Below are positions 1 through 7,380 of a DNA stretch of 53,035 nucleotides, in pieces. This DNA is from Deltaproteobacteria bacterium. Its GTDB lineage: Bacteria; Myxococcota_A; Polyangia; Polyangiales; JADJMO01. The stretch spans positions 1 to 53,035 of the forward strand of contig JACPFM010000012.1 in the NCBI GenBank assembly GCA_016182965.1. The letters are read 5' to 3'. Below the pieces are notes generated by a model that was given only the letters and a program-made list of their open reading frames with translations, ran no database searches and was not told the DNA's origin. Within the stretch, counting starts at the first letter, position 1. Each line of letters starts with the position of its first letter. The position numbers were made by a program, and so were the translations under genes.

Positions 1-180
1 GTTCCACACACCCTTCGCCATGCGCAGCGTGACGTGCAGCGGCGTGCGGGTGCCGTCGAACCGCGGACGGGCGGCGTGCGTGACCCTCGTCGAGGTCCGC
101 GGCCGACCAGCCCCCTTCCGCGCGCCGCCGTGGCGGTGCATGGGGAGATCGAGCTGGACGGATCGAGCACGCCGTCGCAT
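1..180 (-). CDS. REP-associated (IS200-like) transposase, 5' part only
   Basis: The minus strand reads open from an ATG at 180 to the window edge, giving 60 residues. The peptide has the N-terminal layout of RAYT/IS200-like Y1 transposases common in deltaproteobacteria: a basic start, a Gly-Gly-Ala-Arg-Lys-Gly-Ala-Gly-Arg-Pro segment (residues 18-27), then an Arg/Pro-rich stretch leading to PLHVTLRM (about residues 47-54), which is the first strand of the Y1 fold. The HUH metal site and catalytic Tyr would lie beyond the window. These enzymes act on hairpin-forming REP sequences, and REP-like hairpins occur at 25.3-25.5 kb. The family call rests on remembered sequence character, and whether the gene is intact cannot be seen. 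Confidence 0.7.
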   Translation of the reverse strand, partial: MRRRARSVQLDLPMHRHGGARKGAGRPRTSTRVTHAARPRFDGTRTPLHVTLRMAKGVWN

Positions 181-188
181 TTGAATAC

Positions 189-200
189 GGCATATATGCC
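189..200. promoter_or_regulatory. Perfect 12-bp AT-rich palindrome upstream of the transposase
   Basis: GGCATATATGCC is its own reverse complement. It lies 8 bases upstream of the transposase ATG in an unusually AT-rich patch for this window (about 178-240). It could be an operator, part of a promoter, or a cleavage hairpin. The position is seen; the role is inferred. Confidence 0.4.
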
Positions 201-274
201 TCTCCGCCCTGAAAAGTCAAGGTCGCTCAGGGTACAAATCGGTATGGATCCGGGCTTAGACCCGCTCGCCGTGC

Positions 275-406
275 GCGTTCGCGTTCGCCCCCGCGTTCGC
301 GTTCGCCCCCGCGTTCGCGTTGGCGTTCGCGTTCGCCCCCGCGTTCGCGTTCGCCCCCGCGTTCGCGTTGGCGTTCGCGTTCGCCCCCGCGTTCGCGTTC
401 CCGCAC
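275..406. repeat. GCGTTC-based tandem repeat with higher-order structure
   Basis: The array is built from an 18-bp unit, GCGTTCGCGTTCGCCCCC (275-292, 293-310, 341-358), and a 30-bp variant with an extra GCGTTCGCGTTG block (311-340, 359-388). It ends in a partial unit after 389. The order 18-18-30-18-30 means 311-358 is itself repeated from 359 as a 48-bp higher-order unit. All periods are multiples of 6. It lies between the divergent transposase and dihydrofolate reductase genes and ends about 30 bp before the latter's ATG. Confidence 0.9.
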
Positions 407-435
407 GCCGTCGCCGCGCGGTACGCTGCCCGCCG

Positions 436-918
436 ATGGACAAGCTGGCCCTGGTCGTCGCCGTCGCGAGGAACGGCGTCATCGGCAAAGACGGCGGCCT
501 GCCGTGGCGCATCCCCGAAGACCTGCGGCACTTCAAGCGCGTCACCGTCGGGCACGCCGTGATCATGGGCCGCAAGACCTGGGACTCGATCGGCAGGCCG
601 CTTCCCGACCGGCGCAACATCGTGGTCACCCGGAGGCCGCACGAGCTCGCCGTGCCGGCCGGCGTCGAGGTGGCCGGCTCGTTCGACGAGGCGCTCTCGC
701 TGGCGCGGCGGACCGACGACGAACCGCGGGTGATCGGCGGCGCCGAGCTGTACAGGCTGGCTCTGCCATGCGCCACGCGCGTGTTCCTGACCGAGGTCGA
801 CCGAGACGTGGAGGGCGACGCGTTCCTCCCGCCCTTCGATCGCAGCGCGTTCCGCGAGGCCGAGCGCCGCGCAGGCGAGGACCCCACCGTCACCTACGTC
901 ACGCTCGAGCGCGCCTGA
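436..918 (+). CDS. folA: Dihydrofolate reductase
   Basis: This 160-residue protein is of normal bacterial DHFR length. DHFR reduces dihydrofolate to tetrahydrofolate with NADPH in the cytoplasm, feeding thymidylate, purine and methionine synthesis. Visible family motifs are the start VVAVARNGVIGKDGGLPWRIPEDL, here split as VVAVARNGVIGKDG then LPWRIPEDL (residues about 6-29, with the acidic active-site residue in the PEDL helix), the NADPH-binding IMGRKTWDSIGRPLPDR (about 49-65), and VIGGAELY (about 99-106). The ATG at 436 was chosen because homology starts there. The open frame extends upstream to 34 but only through the tandem repeat. No thymidylate synthase is adjacent. The spoVR gene follows 42 bp downstream on the same strand. 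Confidence 0.95.
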   Translation: MDKLALVVAVARNGVIGKDGGLPWRIPEDLRHFKRVTVGHAVIMGRKTWDSIGRPLPDRRNIVVTRRPHELAVPAGVEVAGSFDEALSLARRTDDEPRVIGGAELYRLALPCATRVFLTEVDRDVEGDAFLPPFDRSAFREAERRAGEDPTVTYVTLERA

Positions 919-960
919 ACCGCACGACTCGGCGCGTCCGGCATCGTATCCTGGCAGGAC

Positions 961-3723
961 ATGTCCGAGTTCGCGCTCAAGACCTCCATCCCGGGCTACC
1001 TCCGCAAGGAGCAGGATCAGATCGAAGCGGTCGCCCGGGAGGCCGGGCTCGACTTCTTCCCGATCGCCTACGAGATGCTGACCTACGACCAGATGAACGA
1101 GGTCGCCTCGTTCGGTGGGTTCCCCCAGCGCTACCCGCACTGGCGATTCGGCATGGAGTACGAACAGCTCAGCAAGAGCTACGAGTACGGCGCGTCGAAG
1201 ATCTACGAGATGGTCATCAACAACAACCCCTCGTTCGCGTATCTGCTCGAGGGCAACTCGTTGGTCGACCAGAAGATGGTCATGTGCCACGTGTGCGGGC
1301 ACGTCGACTTCTTCAAGAACAACTTCGTGTTCCGGGCCACCGATCTCGACGCGCGCGGTCAGGTCGTGCAGCCGGCGCGCGCCGCGGGCACCTACGATCC
1401 GAACCGCAAGTGGATCGACAAGATGGCCAACCACGGCGCGCGCATCTCCCGCCACATCGCGCGCCACGGCATCGAGAAGATCGAGCCGTTCATCGACTAC
1501 TGCCTCTCGCTCGAGAACCTCATCGATCCGTACGATCCGTTCAAGGCCCGCGCGCCGATCGTCGAAGAGGACGAGGACAAGGTCCAGGAGGTCCCTCGCC
1601 TTCGCGCGAAGGGCTACATGGACAAGTTCATCAACCCCGAGGAGTACATCGAGGAGCAGCGCCGGAAGATCGAGGCCGAGAGAGAGAAGCCGAAGAAGTT
1701 CCCAGAGCGCCCCGAGCGCGACGTCCTGCGCTTCCTCTTGGACAACGCGCCGCTCGAGAGATGGGAGCGTGACGTCCTCGAGATCATCCGCGAGGAGGCC
1801 TACTACTTCGTCCCGCAGATGCAGACGAAGGTAATGAACGAAGGATGGGCATGCCTCAAATCCGATTCGCGCGTATTCACGAATGAGGGTGTATTGACGA
1901 TCGCCGATCTCGTCGCGGGCGAGGCGTCGGCGGTCAGCGATGGTGAAGAGGTCCGTCGCGTCTACGACCGCAACGTCATTCGCGGTCGCGCGACGATCGA
2001 GATCCGCACCCGGCGCGGTCTGAAGCTGTGCGGCTCGAACAACCATCGCATCGTCGACGCCGACGGAACGTGGCGTCGGCTCGATCGGCTCGCGATCGGC
2101 GATCGCGTGCAGGTGTCCGGCGGCCAGAACCTCTGGGCGTCTTGCGAGGTCACCCTCGATTGGCAGCAGCCGGCTCAGCTCACGATCGAGCAGACGGCCA
2201 TGGCGGCCGGCGTCTCGGTGCGAACGCTCTATCGTCACGTGCACGGCGAGGTGAGGTCACGCCGCGCGAACGAGCTCGCCGCCGCGCACGGCAAGTACGA
2301 CGCGATGATGGCGCAGCTCGGGCGACGGAGCCTCCGCCAGCGGCGCGCCGTCACCATTCCGACGAAGGTCGACTGCGCGCTCGGCACCTTCCTCGGCTAT
2401 CTCATCGGCGACGGCCACATCAGCCGTGTGAAGCGCCAGTTCGGCCTCACCACCGCCGACCAGGAGTCGCTCGCGACGTTCGCCGATCTCGCGCTCCAGC
2501 TGTTCGGCATCTACCCGTCGATCGAGTGGGACGACGGCCGCTACCGCGTGCTCCTCCACTCCGAGACCGTCAGCGACTTCCTCGTCGACGGCCTCGGCCT
2601 CACCCACGGTCCGAGCGCGCGCGAGAAGAAGATCCCCGAGTGCGTCCTCCGCTCGCCGAAGCCGGTGGTGCGAGACTTCCTCCGCGCCTACTTCGACTGC
2701 GACGGCTACGCCGGCAAGCAGGGCGTCATCCTCTCCACCGCCAGCGAGGAGCTCTCCGAGCAGGTGCAGCTGCTGCTCCTGAACTTCGGCGTCCTGAGCC
2801 GCCGCCGTGAGCAGACCGACGGCTGCTGGCACGTGCACATCGCCGGCGCTTCGGTCGCCAGGTTCGACGAGGAGATCGGGTTCCACCTCGCGCGAAAGCA
2901 AGAGGAGGTCGCGCGCTATCTGCAGGATCACCAGTGGTTCAAGGAGGAGCGCTGGGAAGACGAGATCGTGTCGATCGAGCACGGACGCGGCGACGTCTAC
3001 GACATCTCGGTCGAAGAGACCCACCGCTATGCGGCGCAGGGTTTCATCAACCACAACTCGTATTGGCACTCGAAGCTGATGACCACGAAGGTGGCGTCGG
3101 CCGCCGAGATCCTCGACTACGCCGATCGCAACGCCGGCGTCATGGCCACCTCCCAAGGCCGTTTGAACCCCTACAAGCTCGGCGTCGAGCTGTATCGCGA
3201 CATCGAGGAGCGGTGGGACCGCGGGATGTTCGGCAAGGACTGGGAGGAGTGCGACAACATCCAGGCCAAGCAGCACTGGGACCTGCGCCTCGGCCTCGGG
3301 TTCAAGAAGATCCTCCAGGTGCGCTCGCTCTACAACGACGTCACCTTCCTCGACGAGTTCCTCACGCCGGAGTTCGCGCGCAAGCACAAGATGTTCTCGT
3401 TCGGCTACAACAACCGCAACGAGCGATACGAGATCGAGTCCCGCGAGTTCAAGCAGGTCAAGGAGAAGATCCTCTTCCAGCTGACCAACTTCGGGAACCC
3501 GTTCATCTACGTCGAGGACGCGAACTTCGAGAACCGCGGCGAGCTGCTGCTCAAGCACGACCACCAGGGCACCGACCTGCGCATGGACTACGCGCGCGAG
3601 GTGCTCGCGGCGCTCGTGCGTGTCTGGAAGCGCCCGGTGTGCGTGCTCACCAAGCAGGAAGAGAAGCCGGTGATGCTCCGCTACGACGGCAAGGAGCACA
3701 CCGCCAAGCCGACGGGCAAGTAG
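961..3723 (+). CDS. spoVR: SpoVR family protein interrupted by an intein
   Basis: The precursor is 920 residues. Residues 1-297 and 700-920 join into a 518-residue SpoVR protein, close to the family's usual length. SpoVR proteins (Bacillus SpoVR, E. coli YcgB) are cytoplasmic. They are needed for normal spore cortex in Bacillus and often accompany PrkA and YeaH; their biochemical activity is not well established. Diagnostic segments are FFPIAYEMLTYDQMNEVAS near the start, the MCHVCGHVDFFKNN cysteine/histidine patch, and MNEGWA / SYWHSKLM flanking the inserted element. No PrkA or DUF444 partner lies nearby. The function depends on removal of the intein, because the insertion splits one of the most conserved family motifs. 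Confidence 0.93.
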   Translation: MSEFALKTSIPGYLRKEQDQIEAVAREAGLDFFPIAYEMLTYDQMNEVASFGGFPQRYPHWRFGMEYEQLSKSYEYGASKIYEMVINNNPSFAYLLEGNSLVDQKMVMCHVCGHVDFFKNNFVFRATDLDARGQVVQPARAAGTYDPNRKWIDKMANHGARISRHIARHGIEKIEPFIDYCLSLENLIDPYDPFKARAPIVEEDEDKVQEVPRLRAKGYMDKFINPEEYIEEQRRKIEAEREKPKKFPERPERDVLRFLLDNAPLERWERDVLEIIREEAYYFVPQMQTKVMNEGWACLKSDSRVFTNEGVLTIADLVAGEASAVSDGEEVRRVYDRNVIRGRATIEIRTRRGLKLCGSNNHRIVDADGTWRRLDRLAIGDRVQVSGGQNLWASCEVTLDWQQPAQLTIEQTAMAAGVSVRTLYRHVHGEVRSRRANELAAAHGKYDAMMAQLGRRSLRQRRAVTIPTKVDCALGTFLGYLIGDGHISRVKRQFGLTTADQESLATFADLALQLFGIYPSIEWDDGRYRVLLHSETVSDFLVDGLGLTHGPSAREKKIPECVLRSPKPVVRDFLRAYFDCDGYAGKQGVILSTASEELSEQVQLLLLNFGVLSRRREQTDGCWHVHIAGASVARFDEEIGFHLARKQEEVARYLQDHQWFKEERWEDEIVSIEHGRGDVYDISVEETHRYAAQGFINHNSYWHSKLMTTKVASAAEILDYADRNAGVMATSQGRLNPYKLGVELYRDIEERWDRGMFGKDWEECDNIQAKQHWDLRLGLGFKKILQVRSLYNDVTFLDEFLTPEFARKHKMFSFGYNNRNERYEIESREFKQVKEKILFQLTNFGNPFIYVEDANFENRGELLLKHDHQGTDLRMDYAREVLAALVRVWKRPVCVLTKQEEKPVMLRYDGKEHTAKPTGK
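1852..3057 (+). mobile_element. Intein with LAGLIDADG homing endonuclease in spoVR
   Basis: The intein covers 402 residues, in frame, beginning with Cys (codon 1852-1854) after MNEGWA and ending His-Asn (3052-3057) before Ser (3058) of SYWH. Splicing blocks are visible: block A (CLKSDSRVFTNEGVLTIADL), a block-B-like SNNHRIVDADGTW, block F (VYDISVEETHRYAAQG), and the FINHN/S terminus with penultimate His and C-terminal Asn. The centre carries two LAGLIDADG motifs, LGYLIGDGHIS (Asp at intein residue about 187) and LRAYFDCDGYAG (Asp about 284), so the homing endonuclease looks intact. A helix-turn-helix-like segment (about 2176-2250, IEQTAMAAGVSVRTLYRHV) lies between the splicing and endonuclease parts. 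All catalytic splice residues are present, so protein splicing is expected. Confidence 0.95.
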
Positions 3724-3821
3724 CGCCGTCGGCGCGCGGCGGGGTTCTCGTCGACGAGCGCGTGGAGTGGCACGCGAGGAGGCGCGGGACGGGAGCGCGC
3801 GTCTCGTGCGAGGATTCGCCC

Positions 3822-4688
3822 GTGCACGGCAAGCTCGTGGTCATCACCGGCGGCAACACGGGGATCGGCAAGGAGACGGCGCGCGCGCTCTCACGCCAGG
3901 GCGCACGCGTCGTGATCGGCTGCCGCGACGTCGCGCAGGGTGAGCGCGCGGCGGCCGAGATCACGGCCGAGAGCGGCCGCGAGGTCGCCGTGCTCGCGCT
4001 CGACCTCGCGTCCTTCGCGTCGATCCGCGCGTTCGCGGAGCAGGTGCTCGACACGTGCCCCCGCGTCGACGTCCTGCTCCTCAACGCGGGGGTCGTCCTC
4101 GGCGATCGGCGCGAGACGGCCGACGGCTTCGAGGCGACGTTCGGGATCAACCACCTCGGCCACTTCCTGTTGACCGAGCTGCTGCTCGATCGCGTGAAGG
4201 CGAGCGCGCCTTCGCGCATCGTCGTCGTGTCGTCCGACGCGCACCGTCGCGCGAAGACCGGCCTCGACTGGGACGAGCTCGCGCAACGCCGCCACGGCTA
4301 CTCCGGCTGGCAGGTCTACTGCGAGTCGAAGCTCGCCAACGTCCTCTTCACGCGCGAGCTCGCGAGGCGGCTCGAGGGCACCGGCGTCACGGTCAACGCG
4401 CTGCACCCTGGCGTCGTCGCCACGGAGTTCGCGCAGGGCGGCGACGTGCGCGGCCCGGTCTCGTGGTTCTTCCGGTTCGCGTCGCCGTTCCTCAAGACGC
4501 CGGCGCAGGGCGCGGTCACGTCGATCTTCCTCGCCTCCTCGCCGGAGGTCGACACGACGACCGGCGGGTACTTCAAGGACTGCCAGGAGGTGAAGCCGAA
4601 CCGCGCCGCGCGCGACGACCACGCGGCCCGCCGGCTGTGGGAGGAGAGCGAGCGGCTGATCGCCATCCGCTCCCACGGCGTCGCCTGA
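3822..4688 (+). CDS. Short-chain dehydrogenase/reductase, retinol-dehydrogenase-like
   Basis: This is a 288-residue classical SDR with a Rossmann fold. The cofactor motif TGGNTGIG lies near residues 9-16. Next come the DLASF strand, the NAG motif in LLLNAGVV, the catalytic Ser region VVVSSDAHR, and the active-site YCESK (YxxxK) followed by LANVLFTREL. The pattern and the C-terminal extension resemble the RDH11-14/WW-oxidoreductase subgroup, which uses NADP(H) on lipophilic alcohols or aldehydes, but the substrate cannot be inferred. The start is a GTG at 3822, where homology begins. It is about 100 bp downstream of spoVR on the same strand with no obvious functional link. Confidence 0.88.
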   Translation: MHGKLVVITGGNTGIGKETARALSRQGARVVIGCRDVAQGERAAAEITAESGREVAVLALDLASFASIRAFAEQVLDTCPRVDVLLLNAGVVLGDRRETADGFEATFGINHLGHFLLTELLLDRVKASAPSRIVVVSSDAHRRAKTGLDWDELAQRRHGYSGWQVYCESKLANVLFTRELARRLEGTGVTVNALHPGVVATEFAQGGDVRGPVSWFFRFASPFLKTPAQGAVTSIFLASSPEVDTTTGGYFKDCQEVKPNRAARDDHAARRLWEESERLIAIRSHGVA

Positions 4689-4726
4689 GCGCGCGTTCGT
4701 CGGCGCCTGTTGAGCTTACCGCCCAT

Positions 4727-5032
4727 TCACAGCGTGCCGAGGAGCATCCACCGCCCGTCCGGCAGGGCAGTCGAGGTCGGGGCGTACAGCCACTCCGGCG
4801 GATCGGGCAGCCGTCGCCAGGCGCTCACCTCCGCCGCGGCAGCGCGAACGCTCCAGGCCGACGCGATGCAGGTCGTCGCGAAGGCGCACCCCGCTCGACG
4901 AAACCTCCCGACCACGCGGTGATCCGCGACGGCCTCGTGACAGGCAATCGCTCCGGCGGAGGTCGGCGCCACGACGTCGCACCGAACGAATCCGCCTCCG
5001 ACCCTCCGACCGTCCGGGGTGAGGACAAGCAC
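4727..5032 (-). CDS. Hypothetical protein, start uncertain, possibly a gene remnant
   Basis: The roughly 490-bp gap between the SDR and the beta-helix lipoprotein holds one minus-strand frame with coding-like composition, open from 5152 to the stop at 4727. The only usual start codon is a GTG at 5032, giving 101 residues. The frame upstream of it (ending in residues like DFTVETVEAPLARDLDPLDL) still reads as protein-like but has no ATG, GTG or TTG. Either translation starts at 5032, a CTG near 5137 is used, or this is a decayed gene. The sequence is not recognised. The C-terminal part contains PPEWLYAP and PDGRWMLLGTL. Other frames here are Arg-rich shadows. Confidence 0.35.
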   Translation of the reverse strand: MLVLTPDGRRVGGGFVRCDVVAPTSAGAIACHEAVADHRVVGRFRRAGCAFATTCIASAWSVRAAAAEVSAWRRLPDPPEWLYAPTSTALPDGRWMLLGTL

Positions 5033-5182
5033 GACGCCTGGGTCGCGAGCATGCGGCAGGGGCGCGAGGTCGAGCGGGTCGAGATCTCGCGCGAGTGGCG
5101 CCTCGACGGTCTCGACGGTGAAGTCCTCGTGTCGCAGGTCGTCCGCCTGCGGCTACCCTCGCTCGAGGAAGCGTGAGCGCGA

Positions 5183-6775
5183 TCAGGGGCCGGGCTTCGT
5201 CTTGAGCGAACCCCCGCCGCCGCTGCCCGCGCCGCCACCCTTGCCGACGCCGCTGATGCCACCGAGGCCTCCGCCGCCAGGCCCGGCGACGGCGCCGCCG
5301 GAAGGACCCGCGATCATCCCGCCGCCGCCGTAGCCGCTGCCGGCCTTGCCCAGCACGCCGATGCTGGTCGAGTCGAAGTCGGGATCGCTGCCGAGCGCGC
5401 CGAGCGTCAGGCTCAGCGACTTGGCGAGCTCGTCCTCGTGGTACTCGCAGAGCGGCTGCCCGATCGACTTGTTGCCGAGCTTGGGCGCGTCGAGCCCCTC
5501 GCATCCACCCGTGCCGCTGCCGAGGAGCCAGAGAAACGTCTCGGGTTTGCCCATGCCCGGCCCCGCGTTGCTGCGGAACGTGGTGCGCGTGACCTGGAAG
5601 TCCTTCATCCACTCGAGGATGACCAACGCGGACGGCTTCGGACGCGGCTTCTCCTTCTCTTTCCCTTTCCCGGAGGGCTTCGTCTTGGTCGTCGAAGGCG
5701 GCGGCGGATCCTCGTAGCCGGCGAACTCGACGATGCACTCGTCGATCACGGTGCCCGGCGCGCGTTTCTGGAAGTGGATGCCCGCCCAGTCGCCCGGCGC
5801 CGGCTTCGGTGAGGCGCTCGTGAAGCGGACCTTCTTCGCGGCGATCGCGCCGCCTTCGGCGTAGCCGCCGATGCGCAGGCTGGTCTTCGGCTCGACGCGC
5901 ACGATCGACTCGGGGCCGAGCGTCAGCACGATCGCGCCGCCCGGTTCGGTGGCCACGACCTCGAGCGACGCGACCACCAGATCGAGCGTGGGCCACGACT
6001 GGCTGGCGTTCACCGAGCCGCGGATGCGCACCGGCTCCGACGCGGTGAGCGAGCCGATCGCGCCGAGCGCGGCCGCCTTCACGTCCATCGCGTAGCCGCC
6101 GTTGTCGTCGAGCGTGACGTTCTCGAGCTTCTCGAAGGGCGCGTCGCCGTCGGCGGCGATCCCGACCTTCTTCGAGTGGCGGACGGTCGAGGCGACGAGC
6201 GAGACCTTGGCGTCCGGGCCGACGTACAGCCCCGGGCTCCGATCGGCGAGCGGCGACAGCGAGCCCACGCGCGCGCCGCCGAACGCGCCGATGATCCCGT
6301 ACTTCGTCGGAGGCGCCTTGCTCTTCGAAGCGGGGGGCTTCGGCGCTTCGCCGGCCCACTCGACGACGACCTCTTGCAGCTGCGACGGCTTGGGCGCGAT
6401 GAAGGCGATGCCGCCCCAGTCGCCGGCGGCCGGCGCGGGCTCGGCCGAGGTGAACGTCACCGGCTTCATCTTCTCGCCGACCGCGGTGAGCGAGCCGTCT
6501 TCGACGACGAGCCGCGCGCCCTTCTTGAACGCGAGCCGGGCGCCGGCCTCGATCTTCAGGTTGGCGCCCTCGACGATCGCGTACGGCTCGCCGACGGTGA
6601 CCTGGCATCCCGCCTCGATCACCGTGTCCTTGGTGATGCGCCCGCCGGCGACGAGCCTGCATTCCTGCGTCTTGCCCTTGCCGTCGTCCTTCGCCAGCGC
6701 CGTCACGTCGGGCTTACGCTTGCAGCCGAAGAGCGCGAGGAGGGCGAAGCAGGCCGCGACACTGCGAGAGGACAT
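5183..6775 (-). CDS. Lipoprotein with right-handed beta-helix-like repeats
   Basis: This 530-residue protein starts at an ATG (6775) with a lipoprotein signal peptide: Arg near the start, a hydrophobic core and lipobox LFGC at about residues 15-18. It is therefore probably anchored in the outer membrane. The body has repeated short hydrophobic strands such as EAGARLAFKKGARLVV, GDWGGIAFI, GDWAGIHF and RTTFRSNAGPGMG, typical of parallel beta-helix (pectate-lyase-like) surface proteins. The GDWxGIxF segment appears twice, near residues 115 and 345. A Lys/Pro/Ser-rich spacer and a Gly-rich C-terminal tail follow. No catalytic residues could be assigned, so a structural or binding role is as likely as an enzymatic one. 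The gene is divergent from the small lipoprotein gene at 6839. Confidence 0.65.
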   Translation of the reverse strand: MSSRSVAACFALLALFGCKRKPDVTALAKDDGKGKTQECRLVAGGRITKDTVIEAGCQVTVGEPYAIVEGANLKIEAGARLAFKKGARLVVEDGSLTAVGEKMKPVTFTSAEPAPAAGDWGGIAFIAPKPSQLQEVVVEWAGEAPKPPASKSKAPPTKYGIIGAFGGARVGSLSPLADRSPGLYVGPDAKVSLVASTVRHSKKVGIAADGDAPFEKLENVTLDDNGGYAMDVKAAALGAIGSLTASEPVRIRGSVNASQSWPTLDLVVASLEVVATEPGGAIVLTLGPESIVRVEPKTSLRIGGYAEGGAIAAKKVRFTSASPKPAPGDWAGIHFQKRAPGTVIDECIVEFAGYEDPPPPSTTKTKPSGKGKEKEKPRPKPSALVILEWMKDFQVTRTTFRSNAGPGMGKPETFLWLLGSGTGGCEGLDAPKLGNKSIGQPLCEYHEDELAKSLSLTLGALGSDPDFDSTSIGVLGKAGSGYGGGGMIAGPSGGAVAGPGGGGLGGISGVGKGGGAGSGGGGSLKTKPGP

Positions 6776-6838
6776 CACCGGGAGCGTAGCCCGTACCCTC
6801 GCTTCCCGGCGTCGATCGTTTCTGTTCCACTGGACCGG

Positions 6839-7339
6839 ATGAACGGACGTTCGCTCGCGGCGGTGTCGTTGCTCGTCCTCTCGGGCTGCTCGGGGCTGTT
6901 CGAGATGAACGGCGGCTACCAGCGCTCGTTCTCGCGCGACGAAGGCAAGCACGGCGTCGGCGTCAACTTGAACGGCGGCTTCGGCGGGCACGAGGGCGGG
7001 ATGGGCGTGCACGCGCGCGGCAAGTTCGGCAGCGCCATCAACCAGCTCGGCGTCGGCGCGCACGGGTACGTGCTGGCGGGCGGGGAGTTCGAGAGGCTGC
7101 CGTTCCAGTGGGCGCCGGCGGGCTTCGTGCGGTTCGGGGCCGACCTCGTGCAGATCGGCGCGGCCGAGGGCCACGGGAACGTCGGCCTCTTCTGCCCCTT
7201 CTTCGACGTCGGGATGCTCATCTCCAACCCGGGCATCTCGCTGAGCGCGTCGGCGCAGTACGACGTGCGCCTGTCGAGCGCGCGCAACGATCTGTGGCTC
7301 GGCGCGTTCCTCGGCTTCGGCTTCGCGCCGAAGCTCTGA
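6839..7339 (+). CDS. Small predicted outer-membrane lipoprotein
   Basis: The protein has 166 residues. The ATG at 6839 is followed by a short signal peptide with lipobox LSGC (about residues 14-17), so lipidation is expected. The rest is Gly- and aromatic-rich with alternating short strands (HGVGVNLNGGFGGHEGG, YVLAGGEFERLPFQWAPAGFVRFGADL) and ends in FGFAPKL. This pattern suits a small beta-barrel or beta-sandwich envelope protein, like other myxobacterial hypothetical proteins. No enzyme motif is visible. It is divergent from the beta-helix lipoprotein (63-bp gap) and convergent with the FGE-domain gene, from which a strong hairpin separates it. Confidence 0.6.
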   Translation: MNGRSLAAVSLLVLSGCSGLFEMNGGYQRSFSRDEGKHGVGVNLNGGFGGHEGGMGVHARGKFGSAINQLGVGAHGYVLAGGEFERLPFQWAPAGFVRFGADLVQIGAAEGHGNVGLFCPFFDVGMLISNPGISLSASAQYDVRLSSARNDLWLGAFLGFGFAPKL

Positions 7340-7376
7340 CGCGCCTCGCTCATCCGCTCCTCCGCAGCGAGGCGCG
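7340..7376. terminator. Bidirectional hairpin between convergent genes
   Basis: Exact 11-bp inverted arms, CGCGCCTCGCT (7340-7350) and AGCGAGGCGCG (7366-7376), enclose a 15-nt loop. It starts immediately after the stop of the 6839 gene and ends 4 bp before the stop of the opposing FGE-domain gene. There is no clear U-tract, which is common in GC-rich genomes. Confidence 0.65.
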
Positions 7377-7380
7377 GTGC

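Noticed and set aside
275..406. Possible CRISPR array
   Set aside because: The units are contiguous short GCGTTC-derived repeats without unique spacers.
34..435. Long N-terminal extension of dihydrofolate reductase in the same frame
   Set aside because: It runs through the GCGTTC tandem repeat and codes only Arg/Val/Pro repeats; DHFR homology begins at 436.
256..2244. 662-residue minus-strand ORF opposite folA and spoVR
   Set aside because: It is the antisense shadow of two clearly coding genes, with no motif of its own, caused by the high GC content.
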